The notes under the pieces were generated by a model. The model made no database searches, was not told where the DNA came from, and worked only from the letters and a program-made list of their open reading frames with translations. The position numbers were made by a program, and so were the translations under genes. Of a stretch of DNA of 64,000 bases, positions 29,131 through 40,984 are shown one piece after another. Within the stretch, counting starts at the first letter, position 1. The number at the start of each line of letters is the position of its first letter. This DNA comes from Pyrenophora tritici-repentis (taxonomy: Eukaryota > Ascomycota > Dothideomycetes > Pleosporales > Pleosporaceae). The stretch spans positions 186,001 through 250,000 of the forward strand of contig NC_089392.1 of NCBI RefSeq assembly GCF_003171515.1, written 5' to 3'.

Positions 29131-30018
29131 ATTAACATACCGGATTCAGGACCACTTTACAGTGGACGGTGCCGCCAAGATTACCGTATACAGGAAAATT
29201 AAGGGTTTTTGTGGCAGTCGCGAGGGAGAAAACTAGGCTTCCCGTCCGCTCAGCCATATATAAGCAGTGTACCGGCGGATTAGTAGTTAGGTGGATGACC
29301 ACTAGCGAATCCCCGCTGTTGTATGTTTGTAACTTTCTCGTTTCTTTTTAGGCTAGAATAAGATGCATAAGATACAAGGTAAACAAGTATCTTATTCTTG
29401 TCTTGTTTCTATTCCTTACTAGGAAATAGATTGAGAAATAGGGAATGAGTATGTGTATAATCGTATCTGTGAATAACACCTAGTCCTTGACCTAAACCTA
29501 AACCTACGCCCGTACCACCATCTATCTATAACCCACGTAGAAGAAAAAAAGAAAACTGTAGTCATTATAATCGTAACCTTGTCATGCTCCTCTGTCCTTG
29601 CTACTATCGTTTATTCATTCATGCATTCATTCGGGTATAATCGCCTTTTCATATCCTCCTACTCCTGGCCCTTCTCTTCCATCAATCATCGCCATCATCA
29701 TCTCTTCCCCATCTTCATCTTCATTCCACCCTACAAAACAAATCACCCACAGCCCAAACACTAATTCCCGTAATCGTCGTTATAATCGCTGTCGTCCTGC
29801 CATCCCGCCGTGTCATCATCCGAACCTGCCGACTCTACGTTGTTGCGCAACAACAACATTCCAAACCGGCTTCTAATAGTAAGGAATAGGCTGTCCGAGT
29901 GGATACCTAAAAACACGGGATTGAAAATCGTAAGTGAGTGCCAAAAAGAAAAAACACCTGACAAACACCTTTATAAAATAAAACCCGACAAAAGCAATTT
30001 GAAAGGAAAACAAAATGT
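29131..30018. other. Intergenic
   Basis: AT- and CT-rich spacer with no recognised gene. It includes the 3' flank of the GNAT gene. Confidence 0.4.
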
Positions 30019-31080
30019 CTAAAAAGACTCAATTGAAGAAAGCGACAACCTCTTCCTTTTCTCCACACCTAACCTCTTCCACATGCCCAAATGCTCAATC
30101 CCTTCTTCCACCCAATGCGGCTCAGCAGCAATCTCCACGCGCTCCCCGTCTTCCGACAGCAATTCCTCGTGGAACCCATGCTTCTCCCACATGCCGCGTA
30201 AAGGGGCTTGAGCGTGGACCATGACGAGACCCTGCCAGGTGATTTCTTTTTCCTTGTTGATGCCGAGCATTTGGGCGAGTTCGAGGGCGGTGGGGGAGGG
30301 CGGCCGGTAGATGAGGCCGGCGTGCGTGGTGGCGTAGTCGAGGGCGGCGTTGATGAGGAGTTTGGCGAGGCCGAGGTTACGGTAGGGGGCGCGGACTGCG
30401 AGGCGGCCGAGCTTGATGTAGGGTTCAGTGGGGTGGTGGTGTTCATCGGAGGCTGGGGGGTCGGCGTCGGCGTGCTTGTCGTCGATGTATTTGTTTCGGC
30501 CGTGGGGCGGGGGGATCAGTCGGATGGTAGCGACAGGCACGCGTGTAGCGGTTGCAGAAGCGCGGCGAACGTCATCAGCAGGCGTGTTTCCAGAGTCGGA
30601 GCGACGCAGTGTTTTGGGTGGCGAGGTCGTGTGTGTAGCTACAGACGCATAGGCAACCCAGTGCCAACTGCGGGCGTCGTCTTGGTCGAATTCGGCTTCC
30701 AACGGTACGCCCTGTTCACCGTAGACTTCCTCGCGAACCGTCATAGCGTCGGCAAAGTTTTGTGGTACGTGGATCGTCTGCATGCTGCAGGGGAGCCGGT
30801 TGTCGTAGCCGTCAAGCGCTGACTTGAGCGGACATACCGTGTTGACGAACTCGGTACCGGGGTTTGCGTTGTTGAGCAAAGGGGCGCTATTGGGCGAACC
30901 GAAGCCGCCTTTGAGTACGCTGGTCATGGCGGTTGTGTATGCGGCGAGAAACGTGGGTGGTGATGGTGATGGTGGTAGTTCTTGTATATAGTTGTCAAAG
31001 GGAAGGGCAGTACTTGCGGCTATATTGCGTGGCAGTCGTCGTCGTCGTCGAACAGCGGGAATCCTGGCAAAACCCTGCAT
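30019..31080 (-). CDS. GNAT-family N-acetyltransferase
   Basis: Two in-frame starts are plausible. The ATG at 31080 adds a 51-residue, Arg-rich, acid-free leader (MQGFARIPAVRRRRRL...) that looks like a mitochondrial presequence. The ATG at 30927 gives 302 residues beginning MTSVLKGGFG. The fold is recognised from AMTVREEVYGEQGVPLEAEFDQDD near the N-terminus and the acetyl-CoA loop IKLGRLAVRAPYRNLGLAKLLINAAL (R/Q-x-x-G-x-A type). The C-terminal GMWEKHGFHEEL is typical of the last GNAT strand. A long Ser/Asp/His-rich insertion separates the second and third strands. The substrate cannot be predicted. Intronless. Confidence 0.82.
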   Translation of the reverse strand: MQGFARIPAVRRRRRLPRNIAASTALPFDNYIQELPPSPSPPTFLAAYTTAMTSVLKGGFGSPNSAPLLNNANPGTEFVNTVCPLKSALDGYDNRLPCSMQTIHVPQNFADAMTVREEVYGEQGVPLEAEFDQDDARSWHWVAYASVATHTTSPPKTLRRSDSGNTPADDVRRASATATRVPVATIRLIPPPHGRNKYIDDKHADADPPASDEHHHPTEPYIKLGRLAVRAPYRNLGLAKLLINAALDYATTHAGLIYRPPSPTALELAQMLGINKEKEITWQGLVMVHAQAPLRGMWEKHGFHEELLSEDGERVEIAAEPHWVEEGIEHLGMWKRLGVEKRKRLSLSSIESF

Positions 31081-31122
31081 CCGACACAAGCGCCATGCAC
31101 AGGCTATAAGAAGCACACACAC

Positions 31123-31692
31123 TGACGGCGCAATCCTCGATATCAGCGCACGACGTGCTGTCTGTAGTTTCAGGCGCTCAGGGACCCAAGTCGAAGCCTA
31201 CGCTCATCGCAGTAGTCCACCTGGAGATCGCGTAGACGAGCGAGTGAGGTCAAAGGGAGCCAACTCATGCCACCCCACTGAGGTTAAGAGATGATGTCAC
31301 AAAGTCGGGGCTAAGCTGGGGCCACAACGGTACTAGGCCCGATAGCCAATCAGACGACGACGTGCTCTCGGCGTCAGAGTACTGGTATGCGCAATAGTCT
31401 GCTGTTTGTGGCCATGACCGACTGTTTGCTGATCCTATCGACGCATTGCCACGATAATAGTGGTCTGACGATAGGATTGATACATCAAAGTAGCCGTATT
31501 ACCGACAAAGGACGCGGTATAACCCGCTTACTCGTCCTCGTACAATCCATCGTTCGCATAACATCACAAGCCACTACACAGACAAGAAACCTCGATGTGC
31601 ATCATCGGTCACCAACTAATTTCATACAGATACCACCAATCGTTACAGACGCCGTGCAAAAGAAAACAACACCCACACCCGATTACACATGC
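31123..31692. other. Intergenic between two minus-strand genes
   Basis: GNAT promoter and fatty alcohol oxidase 3' flank. No other feature seen. Confidence 0.4.
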
Positions 31693-33930
31693 TTACAACC
31701 TTGGCCGCTCCTCCATGCCATCAGCGATGCCTCTACTGATCCAGTCGCTAATGGCCATGTTGGTAACCATGGGATTGACCCCACTTGCGCTAGGAAACAC
31801 ACTGGCGTCGGCCACGTACAGACCCTCTGTGCCCCAGACTTTGCCGTGGGGATCTACGACGCCGTCCTTGGACCGCGCACTCATGCGGCACGTACCCATC
31901 TGATGCGCAGACACAAACATGCTTTCGGGTGATGGGAAGCCTCGTGCCCTGACCTCTGTGAGCCAGGCTTGGAAGGCTGCGTCGTTGATACCGTCGCCTG
32001 GTGGGGTAGATGGGCTGCGGATGAAGGGCTTCATGCCTGGTATAAATGTGAAAATCTCTTGTGCGCCTTCGACATACTGGATCTTGGCTAGTGCAATGAC
32101 ACCCTCCATCATACTGTGCTTGTCGAACTTGCTGGGGTGGTACTGGAAACGCACTCGTCCATCTACGGGATCGGGATACACTCTGCCTGTATCGCGATCT
32201 CGCGCAATCGAAATGTAGCCCACCGAGTTCCTCAGTCGAGCAGAATCGAGCTTGTACTGCAACCCACTCCTCCAGTCAACCCACATGAGACACGACGAAG
32301 GGACCATGTTTGTGGCTTCTAGCTTGACGCCGTGGCCTTTGCCGTCGAGATTCTCATACTCACTACACACAGCCGTCAAGATGCCGCCCTCCCACGGCTT
32401 GATATCTTCATTGTGATAAGCACCTAGGAAAGTGACAGGATGCACATAGAGATTACGGCCTATCTGCGGGTTCTTGAGACCAGAGCGAAGAAGCAAAAGC
32501 GGTGACTGCATAGTGCCTGCTGAGACGATGACGCGCTTGGCTTGAATGCAGACACGGCGGCGCGTTAGAGGGGCACCACTGACACCGCCGTTGATGTCGC
32601 GGGACGTCCAGGTGCCCAACACGCCTGTCGCTACCTGCTTGCCGTCCTGCTTAGTGAAGATTATTTTTTCAGCGTGGAAGCCCTCGATGAATTTGGCGCC
32701 GGCGCGAGCAGCATCGGGCAACCAGGACACTACCGGGCCTTGCTTCTCACAGGAACCGCAGCCAAAGCTGCAGAAGCCGCAGTAGTGCTGGTTTCCTCCG
32801 GTGTTTTGCGGAACGGCCTTGTTAGTCCAGCCGAGCTTCCTGGCCCCCTCCAACAACATTTCGTTGCAACGATTGTGCTTGATGTGCTCGGTCGAAACGC
32901 CCATTCGACCGCACACACGATCTAGCGAATTCTGGAATTCTGCAGAGGTGAAAAACGGTAGATCCCGTGCTGCCCATTCGCGACGGACGTAGCCTTGGGT
33001 CTGTAGAGAAGCAGACCAATTGACAGTGCCTCCACCGCCCCATGTCTCAGCCGCTACAATGGTCATTGTAGAGTCGTCCGATGACAAGAACGAGCCGCTC
33101 ATGAAGAGATGATGCCAGCCATCGACCTCGATCATGGGGAAATGGTCGGGTGTCCAATGGTACGACTTTTCCACGATCAAGACACGATGTCCGGCTTCCG
33201 CCAGATTCTTGGCGCACACACCGCCTCCACAACCACTGCCCACGACGATCACGTCCGTCTCGATTATTTCTGGCATGTCACCTGGGGGTATTTGTATGAA
33301 TTCATAGTCGTAGCCCTTGTCAGGTTTCATTCCAATGGGCACACGCGGGATACCCATGACGCGTCGCAGTGGAAGGGACGTCTTGATCCAGGCTTGCTTA
33401 GTAAGTATGGTGAGTGAACGGCGGATTTGGCGGATCACTCCCAGGCGCGCAGTAGCCCAGCCATTGAGAATCGACTCCCTAATGTGAAGCGGCTGCTCGC
33501 TGATGGGTGTGACATGGCCGGTCAAGAACAAAGAGCCAGCTCTGGTGTTGAGGACATTGAGTATCATGCATAGGTCTTTCTTCTGGCTCTGAGGCAGATA
33601 CATTGCAAAGACCCTCTGCATCTCGGCGCGAAACGCCGGGTCCCGACTGGCATAATCTTCCAAGTACTCTTTGACGGCCGTCTCAGCGTCTGGGTCATTC
33701 GCGGGCGTACGCGCCTTCAGGGTGCCGACGGCGGTCGAGTAGTCGGTGTCGGTAACAGCGACTTCGGTATGCACCTTGGCAGTGGACATGGGCTTGATGG
33801 CCGGAATCACTACATCTGCGATAGCAAAAAACGTCGCCCATTGTGCCGGCGTTAGCGGATCCTCAGATGGCAGCGGAGGTAGAGGTGTGGCCTTGGGCGA
33901 AACGGGTTCGGTATGCAGCGGTTCTGACAT
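31693..33930 (-). CDS. Long-chain fatty alcohol oxidase (GMC oxidoreductase)
   Basis: A 745-residue flavoprotein of the FAO group, which oxidises long-chain alcohols to aldehydes with O2 in the omega-oxidation/alkane pathway, usually membrane-bound or peroxisomal. The ATG at 33930-33928 gives a Pro-rich N-terminus, then a FAO-specific helical region (TPAQWATFFAIADVVIPAI). The FAD Rossmann motif is DVIVVGSGCGGGVCAKNLAEAGHRVLIVEK (about residue 225). Next come GGGGTVNWSASLQTQ, a Cys-rich CGFCSFGCGSCEKQG segment characteristic of FAOs, and the C-terminal SAHQMGTCRMS...GLYVADASVFPSASGVNPMVT with the catalytic-site His/Asn region. No introns or damage seen. Confidence 0.95.
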   Translation of the reverse strand: MSEPLHTEPVSPKATPLPPLPSEDPLTPAQWATFFAIADVVIPAIKPMSTAKVHTEVAVTDTDYSTAVGTLKARTPANDPDAETAVKEYLEDYASRDPAFRAEMQRVFAMYLPQSQKKDLCMILNVLNTRAGSLFLTGHVTPISEQPLHIRESILNGWATARLGVIRQIRRSLTILTKQAWIKTSLPLRRVMGIPRVPIGMKPDKGYDYEFIQIPPGDMPEIIETDVIVVGSGCGGGVCAKNLAEAGHRVLIVEKSYHWTPDHFPMIEVDGWHHLFMSGSFLSSDDSTMTIVAAETWGGGGTVNWSASLQTQGYVRREWAARDLPFFTSAEFQNSLDRVCGRMGVSTEHIKHNRCNEMLLEGARKLGWTNKAVPQNTGGNQHYCGFCSFGCGSCEKQGPVVSWLPDAARAGAKFIEGFHAEKIIFTKQDGKQVATGVLGTWTSRDINGGVSGAPLTRRRVCIQAKRVIVSAGTMQSPLLLLRSGLKNPQIGRNLYVHPVTFLGAYHNEDIKPWEGGILTAVCSEYENLDGKGHGVKLEATNMVPSSCLMWVDWRSGLQYKLDSARLRNSVGYISIARDRDTGRVYPDPVDGRVRFQYHPSKFDKHSMMEGVIALAKIQYVEGAQEIFTFIPGMKPFIRSPSTPPGDGINDAAFQAWLTEVRARGFPSPESMFVSAHQMGTCRMSARSKDGVVDPHGKVWGTEGLYVADASVFPSASGVNPMVTNMAISDWISRGIADGMEERPRL

Positions 33931-35895
33931 TTTGCCACGTAGATTGCGTCTTCAGGGATAGCCTTGGTGACGAGCGTGCACTCCCAAAGGGTCTTGATTT
34001 TGGAACGGCGGGTCTTGCTACTAGAGATGCAGGTGCAGGTGTCTTTTACTGTGTATACGTACGGTGTCAAGACAGCTGCACAGTGAAAAGGGGTGGGTTT
34101 CCCCGCCTGTCAGCCGTGGTTGTTGTTATCCATACGGGGCGAACCTCGGTTCACTGACCAAGGCAAACAAACAAACTTCGACCAGCGTGAGAGGAGGCTT
34201 GGACTGTCGGAAGAACAGAATCGCATTGCCATTGCCATCGGTGTGCGCGACGTGCCGACCATATCACACAGCTGCTAGTGATGGGTTGAATGGAACCGTG
34301 ATGTTTGTCGGCCGAGCGAGCACGGGCTAGACAAGGCGAAATGGAAACAGCACAAAGCCGCGGCTTTAAGCACGCCACCCAGGCCGTCGAGGTGAAACTC
34401 GTCATGCGCAAGTTTGCAACCACCGCCCGAGGTTCAGGCGAACATCGTGAGGTTGTGGAGCGGCCATGGCCGACGGCGCATTAAGCGTGAGGCAACCCCT
34501 ACCCATAGTCGACTATCGACTAGCTGGCGACCGGCCGAACGAGGCATTGGGTGGAGCGCAATCTACTGGGTATTGCATGCGCGTCGTTCTCCACGTCTCC
34601 AAATCCATCTCAATCTCAATCTGGCGGGTGGGTGCTGGCGGCAACAATACTGGATACTGTCACGGTGTTTTGTGGCAACAGCCCCGCCAGTTGGAGGCAG
34701 CCCGCCTCGCCGCATCTGCGCGGACTCGAGCGCGAGTGTGAGTGCAAGTGCAGAGTGGGCGCCTCGCGCGGCCAAGCTGCCCACGCTGCACGCTGCACGC
34801 TGCACGCTGCACCATGCAACGCGGCCTATGCTGTCAATCAACGGCTGCTATTGATGGAGGAGAATACGAGCAATGAAGCCATCTGTGTGGTCTCTACATC
34901 ATAACCCCATTTTCAAACTTTGCGCTTTTCCGCACGAGGTCAAGGTCAAGGTTCCGTCACCAGGCATGGCCCTTCCACTTTGGCCTCGCTCTCATTGGTC
35001 AGAGATAAGGCAAGCCCCAAACGGGAAGGGTGGGCCCAACGTCTCTCTCACTCCAGGGCAGGCGCAACACACACACGACACCGCAGAGGAAGGCGCGCTG
35101 CCGTCACGGGATGGAGAGACCAAGGGGAATTTGCGGGGACATGTAGCTAGTCGTTTATCCGCTGCCTCACCTCCTTTAGGCTGTTTGTGGTTGAGAGAAG
35201 CTGCGACGGACATGTGCGCGCTGTTACAATTTTCATCTTCATAATCGCCGGTCGTAGCCCGATGATACCCTGTCCTTCACTCGGCTGCCAAGCGTGCAGG
35301 CATACCCCATCGAGCCGCCGCCGCCCATCCGTCAGTTCGCTGCTGGTAATTATTGCCAGAACCGCTTGCTTGCCTTGACTTAATTCACCCTGCCCCCAGA
35401 GCCTCACCCCGGGTCTTCCTCCACACTTGGGCGCCACTTGCTGCTTTCTTATTCCCAACCTTGCCCTCTCAACTGCCATCACACTGCCATCACCACACTC
35501 TATCCTCATACGACCATCGTGGCCATGCGCTGCTAATTCCCCCGTCCCCCGCGTCCGCTGTATCACCACTTCCCGTGCTCTTATCGCCTGCACGTCAGCT
35601 ACCAATTGACTTTTGCCCAAAAAGTCAGCACCTATAGACGGAGCCGCATCCCGTTGCGTCTACCACTGCCACTTGGCCCGACTATTGTCGCACTGCTGCA
35701 GAGGCACTGATTGCGTTCCGGTCCGCTAGGGCTGTAGTTGGACACTTCCATTCCTGGGAACTATCGCACCAATACCATCAGGCCACTTTCACCGCTCACC
35801 AGTCCTTATCAGTCACCTCCAACCAGGAGACGTTTCTGATTTCAAGTTTGCGACCAAACACGACTCCCTAAGCTCCATCACCTCGACTAGCCACC
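33931..35895. other. Intergenic, divergent promoter region
   Basis: About 2 kb between the divergently transcribed oxidase and FYVE genes. It contains short C- and CT-rich blocks and GCACGCTGCAC repeats (about 34789-34812) but no supported gene. Confidence 0.4.
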
Positions 35896-37172
35896 ATGGC
35901 CACGACCTTCTCTACGGTGACGGCCATTCCGCAACAGCACCAGCACGCACCCTACCAGCACCATGCATACCGTAAGTCGACCCAGTCGCAGTACTCGCCC
36001 ACCAATTCTGGCATGATGAACCCTCCCGCCAACATTTCGCCCACATCCCCGCGCAACACGCAGCTGCCCCTCGGCCGCCATCAGGGCATATACCAGCCCA
36101 GGACCGCCATCGGCATCCCCGCTGCCCTGCGCAGGACTGAGAAGCCCGCCAACAAGTCCCCGCCAAAGGCCGACTCGGCCCTCAGCTCTCCCAACCACGC
36201 GTGGTCTGTCGGCGGCACTTACGCCTGGAACGCGAGTGAAAGTAGCGCGACGACCATCTCTCAAGTCGGCAACGAGGACATGAAGAGCCTATACAACGAC
36301 GAACCATTGTCACCCGTGTCCGGCCCAATCACACGCAACCACTGGCAGGTACGTTATTAGACTTTTCTTCATTTGTTACCACGTCCACGTTAGCTCTGCC
36401 CACCTTCCCTTGTCGCGTGCCTCAGTTGGGGCATGTTACGTACATGGTCCGAGTGTGGGTCCTGCTAGCGCCGCGCTGGTCTGGTTTCCCGCTGTCTGCA
36501 CCGTCTGCAAGGCCGACACGCCGAGCGGCGGGTGTACTGAATCTCAACAAGTGCAAGCCAGACTGCGGCAAGATGCGACGATCGTTGCTCTCGCAACCTG
36601 TCCAATGTCGCAATCGCTTCGGATCATTTCTTGCTCCTGCAGCGTGCAGCTCGGCTTGCGTCGCATCATGACATGGCTCAGCTCTCATCCCACCCCGCGC
36701 TAGTGCCTTCACCTGGTCCAGGGTCTGCTATAAGCTAGCCAAGCACTTGTCGCGTATTCGTGTTCCAGACCAATCGTACTAACAAACTGTTCAGGCTGAC
36801 GGATCCACTCCGGTATGTACGGCGCAGTCATGCCAGCAGCCCTTTACTCTCTTCCAGCGTCGCCACCATTGCCGCAAGTGTGGCGGTATCTTTTGCTGGC
36901 AACACTCCCGCAACCAGGTCCGTCTTGACGAGCTTGCACTCTTCCATCCAGAGGGCCATTGGCATCGCGCTTGCGACCGTTGCCATAGTTCTTTCCGCGA
37001 GTGGGAGCACCTGAGGTCTCGTGGCAGCATGAGCAGTCACAGCTCGGGTGACAACGCCCCTGCCTCAGCAAAGTCCATCGAGGCCCCTGCTCCTGCGAAG
37101 CGAGTGGAGAACAACCGCGTGGGTAGCCTCGCACAGAGCCTCCAGGGCACTTGGAACTGGAGCACTTTCTGA
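35896..37172 (+). CDS. FYVE zinc-finger protein
   Basis: Two exons: 35896-36348 (151 codons) and 36795-37172 (125 codons plus stop), joined in phase 0 across a 446-bp intron with GTACGT donor and TTCAG acceptor. Total 276 residues. The N-terminal half is low-complexity (Gln/His, Pro/Ser rich, probably disordered). The second exon starts a FYVE domain: VCTAQSCQQPFTLFQRRHHCRKCGGIFC, with the diagnostic RRHHCRKCG basic motif that binds phosphatidylinositol 3-phosphate, followed by CDRCH as the last zinc pair. It therefore probably acts on endosomal or vacuolar membranes. The intron is long for this genome and could hide an alternative exon. Confidence 0.9.
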
Positions 37173-38436
37173 GCACTGTCCGCACCCCCCCGAGTCTCCA
37201 CACCTTTTGCACGGATGCACTCTTAGTCCTGACGGGCCTCCTCTTCATGATATCCGGAACCACGACTACTTTTAGCGTGGTATCCATTCTCTTTTACCTC
37301 CTCTGATGGAGCATCTGCATACTGCATCTCACCGGCGTTTGTTTTCCTGGCATGGTCTCCGTCTTTGTTGCGATTCAGCGTTTTCCTTTGCCTATGTGTG
37401 GCGTAGTCATAGAGAGCAGTCCCTGCCGGCGCCGAGGTAAACTGCATTACGGCCGATTCGATTTCCAGACTAATGATTGCCGATTCGATACCTGCTAGAC
37501 GGCTGATGGATGGATCGAAGATGATGGCGATGACGAGGTGGATGTCGGAGGCATGGTCGAAATGACCTGGCGTTTGTTTTCCTGGTTGCAGCTTCAACTG
37601 GCATTGTGGGTTTGTTAATGCGTGTATTGTTCTACAGGTCAGACGGCGTAATAAGTAGCAGAGCCTCGACAAGAGTTGATGATTGATAGTTTCAGTTGAA
37701 ATGAATATTGGTAAAGTCTGAAAGTATGAAACTAAGATGCGAGGCAAGGTGACTGAGATTGATATGTCGGTGAGGTACCAAGTGTAGATGCAATGTCGTA
37801 CCCTGATGGCGTGACGGGCGCGCCATGGCTAGCGTACAGGGCAGCATGCGACCTTGGAGAGAATGATATTGTCCACAACAGCAGACGGTAAAGGTACGCG
37901 GCACGACCGGAAGCAAAATAAGAGATCAAGGAGGAGCAGGTAGCAGGTTTTATGGCAGAGGATGAAAAAAGCATGATGCGGCGTTTTTGTCTCGGAAGCC
38001 GGAAAGCCTCGGGCGTCGGTGTATGACTGTCATCACGCAAGAAAGATGGGGTCAAGATGTATATCTGTAACAGCGGATGCGCCGGGTGAGCAGCTTGATG
38101 AAGCTTGTCTACGAGTATGACTGTTCCTGACGCTTAGGCCAGAGAAAGTCGTTGGGTGAATACCCATCTCGGAGAAATGGCCCACTCCGATTGGTTGGTA
38201 CCTTTTGCGGAGTGGAGTTGGGGGCATGTCGTTTTTTCAGCGTGCGAGCTCACCATAACGCACGACCCCGTCCTTGAGCGATCCCAGGAACCAGAACTGT
38301 GGGATATTATAGGTACAGTAGGTAGCTTGTCTTGCATATATTGCAAGTCGACGTCATACGTGCACTTTTGTTCAAAGCGTTTGGGGGCGCAATCGCCCCC
38401 GCGAAAGTCGGCCGACTACCGAGACGATATTTTGCC
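37173..38436. other. Intergenic
   Basis: 3' flank of the FYVE gene and promoter of dus1. The open frames here show no family resemblance. Confidence 0.4.
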
Positions 38437-40222
38437 ATGATGGCGACCGAGACGACGTTGGCGGAGCGGGGGGAGAGTGTCGGGGTGATAGAGAGTCATG
38501 GTGTGGCACAAGAGAATGGGAAGAGGAGGAAACTCCATGGGCGCGCCTTCTATGAGAGCATCGGGAGTCCGAAGCTCGTGCTTGCGCCCATGGTGGAGCA
38601 GTCTGAGTTCGTATGTCTCGTCACACCTTGGTAAACGCCCAAGTCGAGGTCGCGGCTAACAGTGTCGTGAACAGGCATGGCGACTGCTCTCGCGCTCCTT
38701 CCTCCCAGAGTCTCAGCAAAAGAACCTCCTAGCGTATACCCCAATGTTCCATTCGAAAATGTTCGGCGAAAAGAGCAATTATCGCGACGCCCACTTTCAG
38801 CCCCTCAAGTCGACCGTTCCTTCCCCCATCGACGACTACCACTTATCCCAGCTGCGCGATTCGGATAGACACCTGGACGGTAACCCAGTCTTCGACAGAC
38901 CCCTTACTGTGCAATTCTGCTCAAACGACCCCGACGACTTTCTGCGAGCGGCTAAACATGTGGCGCCCTTTTGCGACGCGGTGGATCTGAACTTGGGCTG
39001 TCCGCAAGGTATTGCGAAACGAGGAAAATATGGCGCATTCCTACAAGAGGACTGGGATCTCATCTCGAGGATGATCCGTAAGTTGCATGAAGAGCTGGAC
39101 GTACCTGTAACCGCCAAGATGCGAGTTCTTGAGACACCAGAGAAGACACTGGCATATGCCAAGACGCTCTTGGATGCCGGCGCCAGTATCATCACTGTAC
39201 ACGGGCGACGGAGAGAACAAAAAGGTCATAATACCGGGTTGGCGGACTGGAAAATGATCCGCCACCTGCGTGAAAACCTGCCCAAAGAGACGGTCATCTT
39301 CGCAAACGGGAATATCCTGCAGCACGAAGATATTGCCAAGTGTCTAGAGGCGACAGGAGCAGATGGTGTCATGAGCGCCGAGGGAAACCTCTACGATCCC
39401 ACCATCTTCGCCCCACCGCCGCCGCCGGGCCAAGAAGGACGTGAGTATTGGCGCGGTCGGGATGGCAAAGGGGGATACAGGATGGACGCCGTCATGCGCC
39501 GATACATGGATATCATCCACAGATACGCACTAGGCCAGGAACCCCCTTCACGGAAACCTCTCTGGATGCCGGGAGACATCGAAGAGCCTGCATCGCAAAC
39601 GCATGGCAAGCCAGAAGACGCAGAAGACGACGACGAAGGCCCCCCAAAAAAGAAAAGGAAGCAAATGTCTAAATCGGAAAAGAAGAAGGAAGCTTCAAAC
39701 CCTAATCTCACAGCCATGCAAGCACACCTCTTCCATCTCCTCCGTCCACTAGTTGCCGAACACCACAACGTGCGCGATGCACTGGCACGCTCACGAACCG
39801 CCGATATCGACGCTTTTGAAAACGTACTCACTCTCGTGGAAAAGGCCGTCAAAGAAGGAATTCAAAAATACGAATTCGAACACGCAGACGTCACGCCATC
39901 TGTATCTGAGCCCGAAGAACCACCAACAGAGCCCCTCGACCCATACGAATCCTCGCTAGCGACCGTCGCACGCGTCAAGCGCCCATACTGGGTATGCCAA
40001 CCGTATGTTCGCCCACTGCCCAAGGAAGCTATTGAAAAGGGGAGCATGACGATGAGTAAGAAGGAGAAGAAGAGGTTGGGGCTCGAGGCTGAACAGAAGG
40101 CGAAGAAGAGTGAGGGGGAGGTTGAGGATGTGGGACTTGTGCCTGGGGGACGGGTGGAAGAGAGGGTCGCGAGGGATGGGGAGGTTGTTGAGGAGCCGAG
40201 GGATGGGGTGGTTTGTGGGTAG
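38437..40222 (+). CDS. DUS1: tRNA-dihydrouridine synthase, Dus1 type
   Basis: Two exons: 38437-38610 and 38675-40222, with a 64-bp intron (GTATGT...ACAG) in phase 0. Product 573 residues. It reduces uridine 16/17 in tRNA D-loops with FMN and NAD(P)H. Seen: KLVLAPMVEQSEFAWRLL at the start of the TIM barrel, spanning the splice junction; YTPMFHSKMF; DLNLGCPQGIAKRGKYGAFL with the catalytic Cys; VTAKMR; GASIITVHGR; VIFANGNI; and GADGVMSAEGNL. A C-terminal extension contains a strong nuclear-type basic run (PPKKKRK) and Lys/Glu-rich coils, making it longer than yeast Dus1. The ATG pair at 38437/38440 leaves the exact start open by one residue. Confidence 0.95.
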
Positions 40223-40424
40223 GTAAATTAACACGAGGTACCCAGACACCGAACGAGGATACTTTTGAGAAGGTGGATATATGCAGGTTTGTAGGTGTCT
40301 TCCGTGTAGGTCATGTGGTTCTTCTATTCCCTCGCGCCAAGGTCATGTGCCGCGGTCATGTCTCAGTTGTTCCAGTTCGCTACTGTCAAACCTTCACCCT
40401 CATCTCTTCATTTTCATCTCATAT

Positions 40425-40466
40425 CCCCCTCCCCCCCCCCGCCCCCGCCCCCGCCCCCCTCCGCCC
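40425..40466 (-). repeat. G-quadruplex-prone C-rich tract
   Basis: A run of C5-C11 blocks separated by single T or G on the plus strand gives at least five closely spaced G runs on the minus strand. It lies in the intergenic space between dus1 and the RNase H-like gene. Confidence 0.7.
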
Positions 40467-40984
40467 ATCTGTGCCTAATGCGCATGAAAAATTGCCATGC
40501 TCTCATTGGAGGGTGCCTGGTCGCATGCCAAGCATTGCACGTGCTTGGCGATTACCACAGCGACGACGGAGGTCTTGTATAACACACACGAATATCACAT
40601 CTACAGCATACCACGAGCAGAGAGATGCCATGATGCACTCCTGATCTAGCAGCCCCGAAGAGGGCGAGTGTTACGACGACGAGACACGTACGACTATGGA
40701 CAGAGCAGCCGACTACGCGACAATGTTCGATACTGTTGAGAATATTCCGGTCACCTGTCACGAGGACGCTAAGTCACATGACCCACACCGCTCTATATTA
40801 GCCGAGCTTTGTATAGTTAGCAATTGACACACTTACATGCCATGACTGAGAGAGTCATTCTTTCTCAAAAGATACCTTGTTTCCCAGGTTAGCTGCGGAG
40901 GAAGGATTTCGACGTCTATGCATTTCCGCCAGAACAGGACGACTCAGGCGGATTCGCGCCTCAATACCAGGCTCATTCGTAGGC

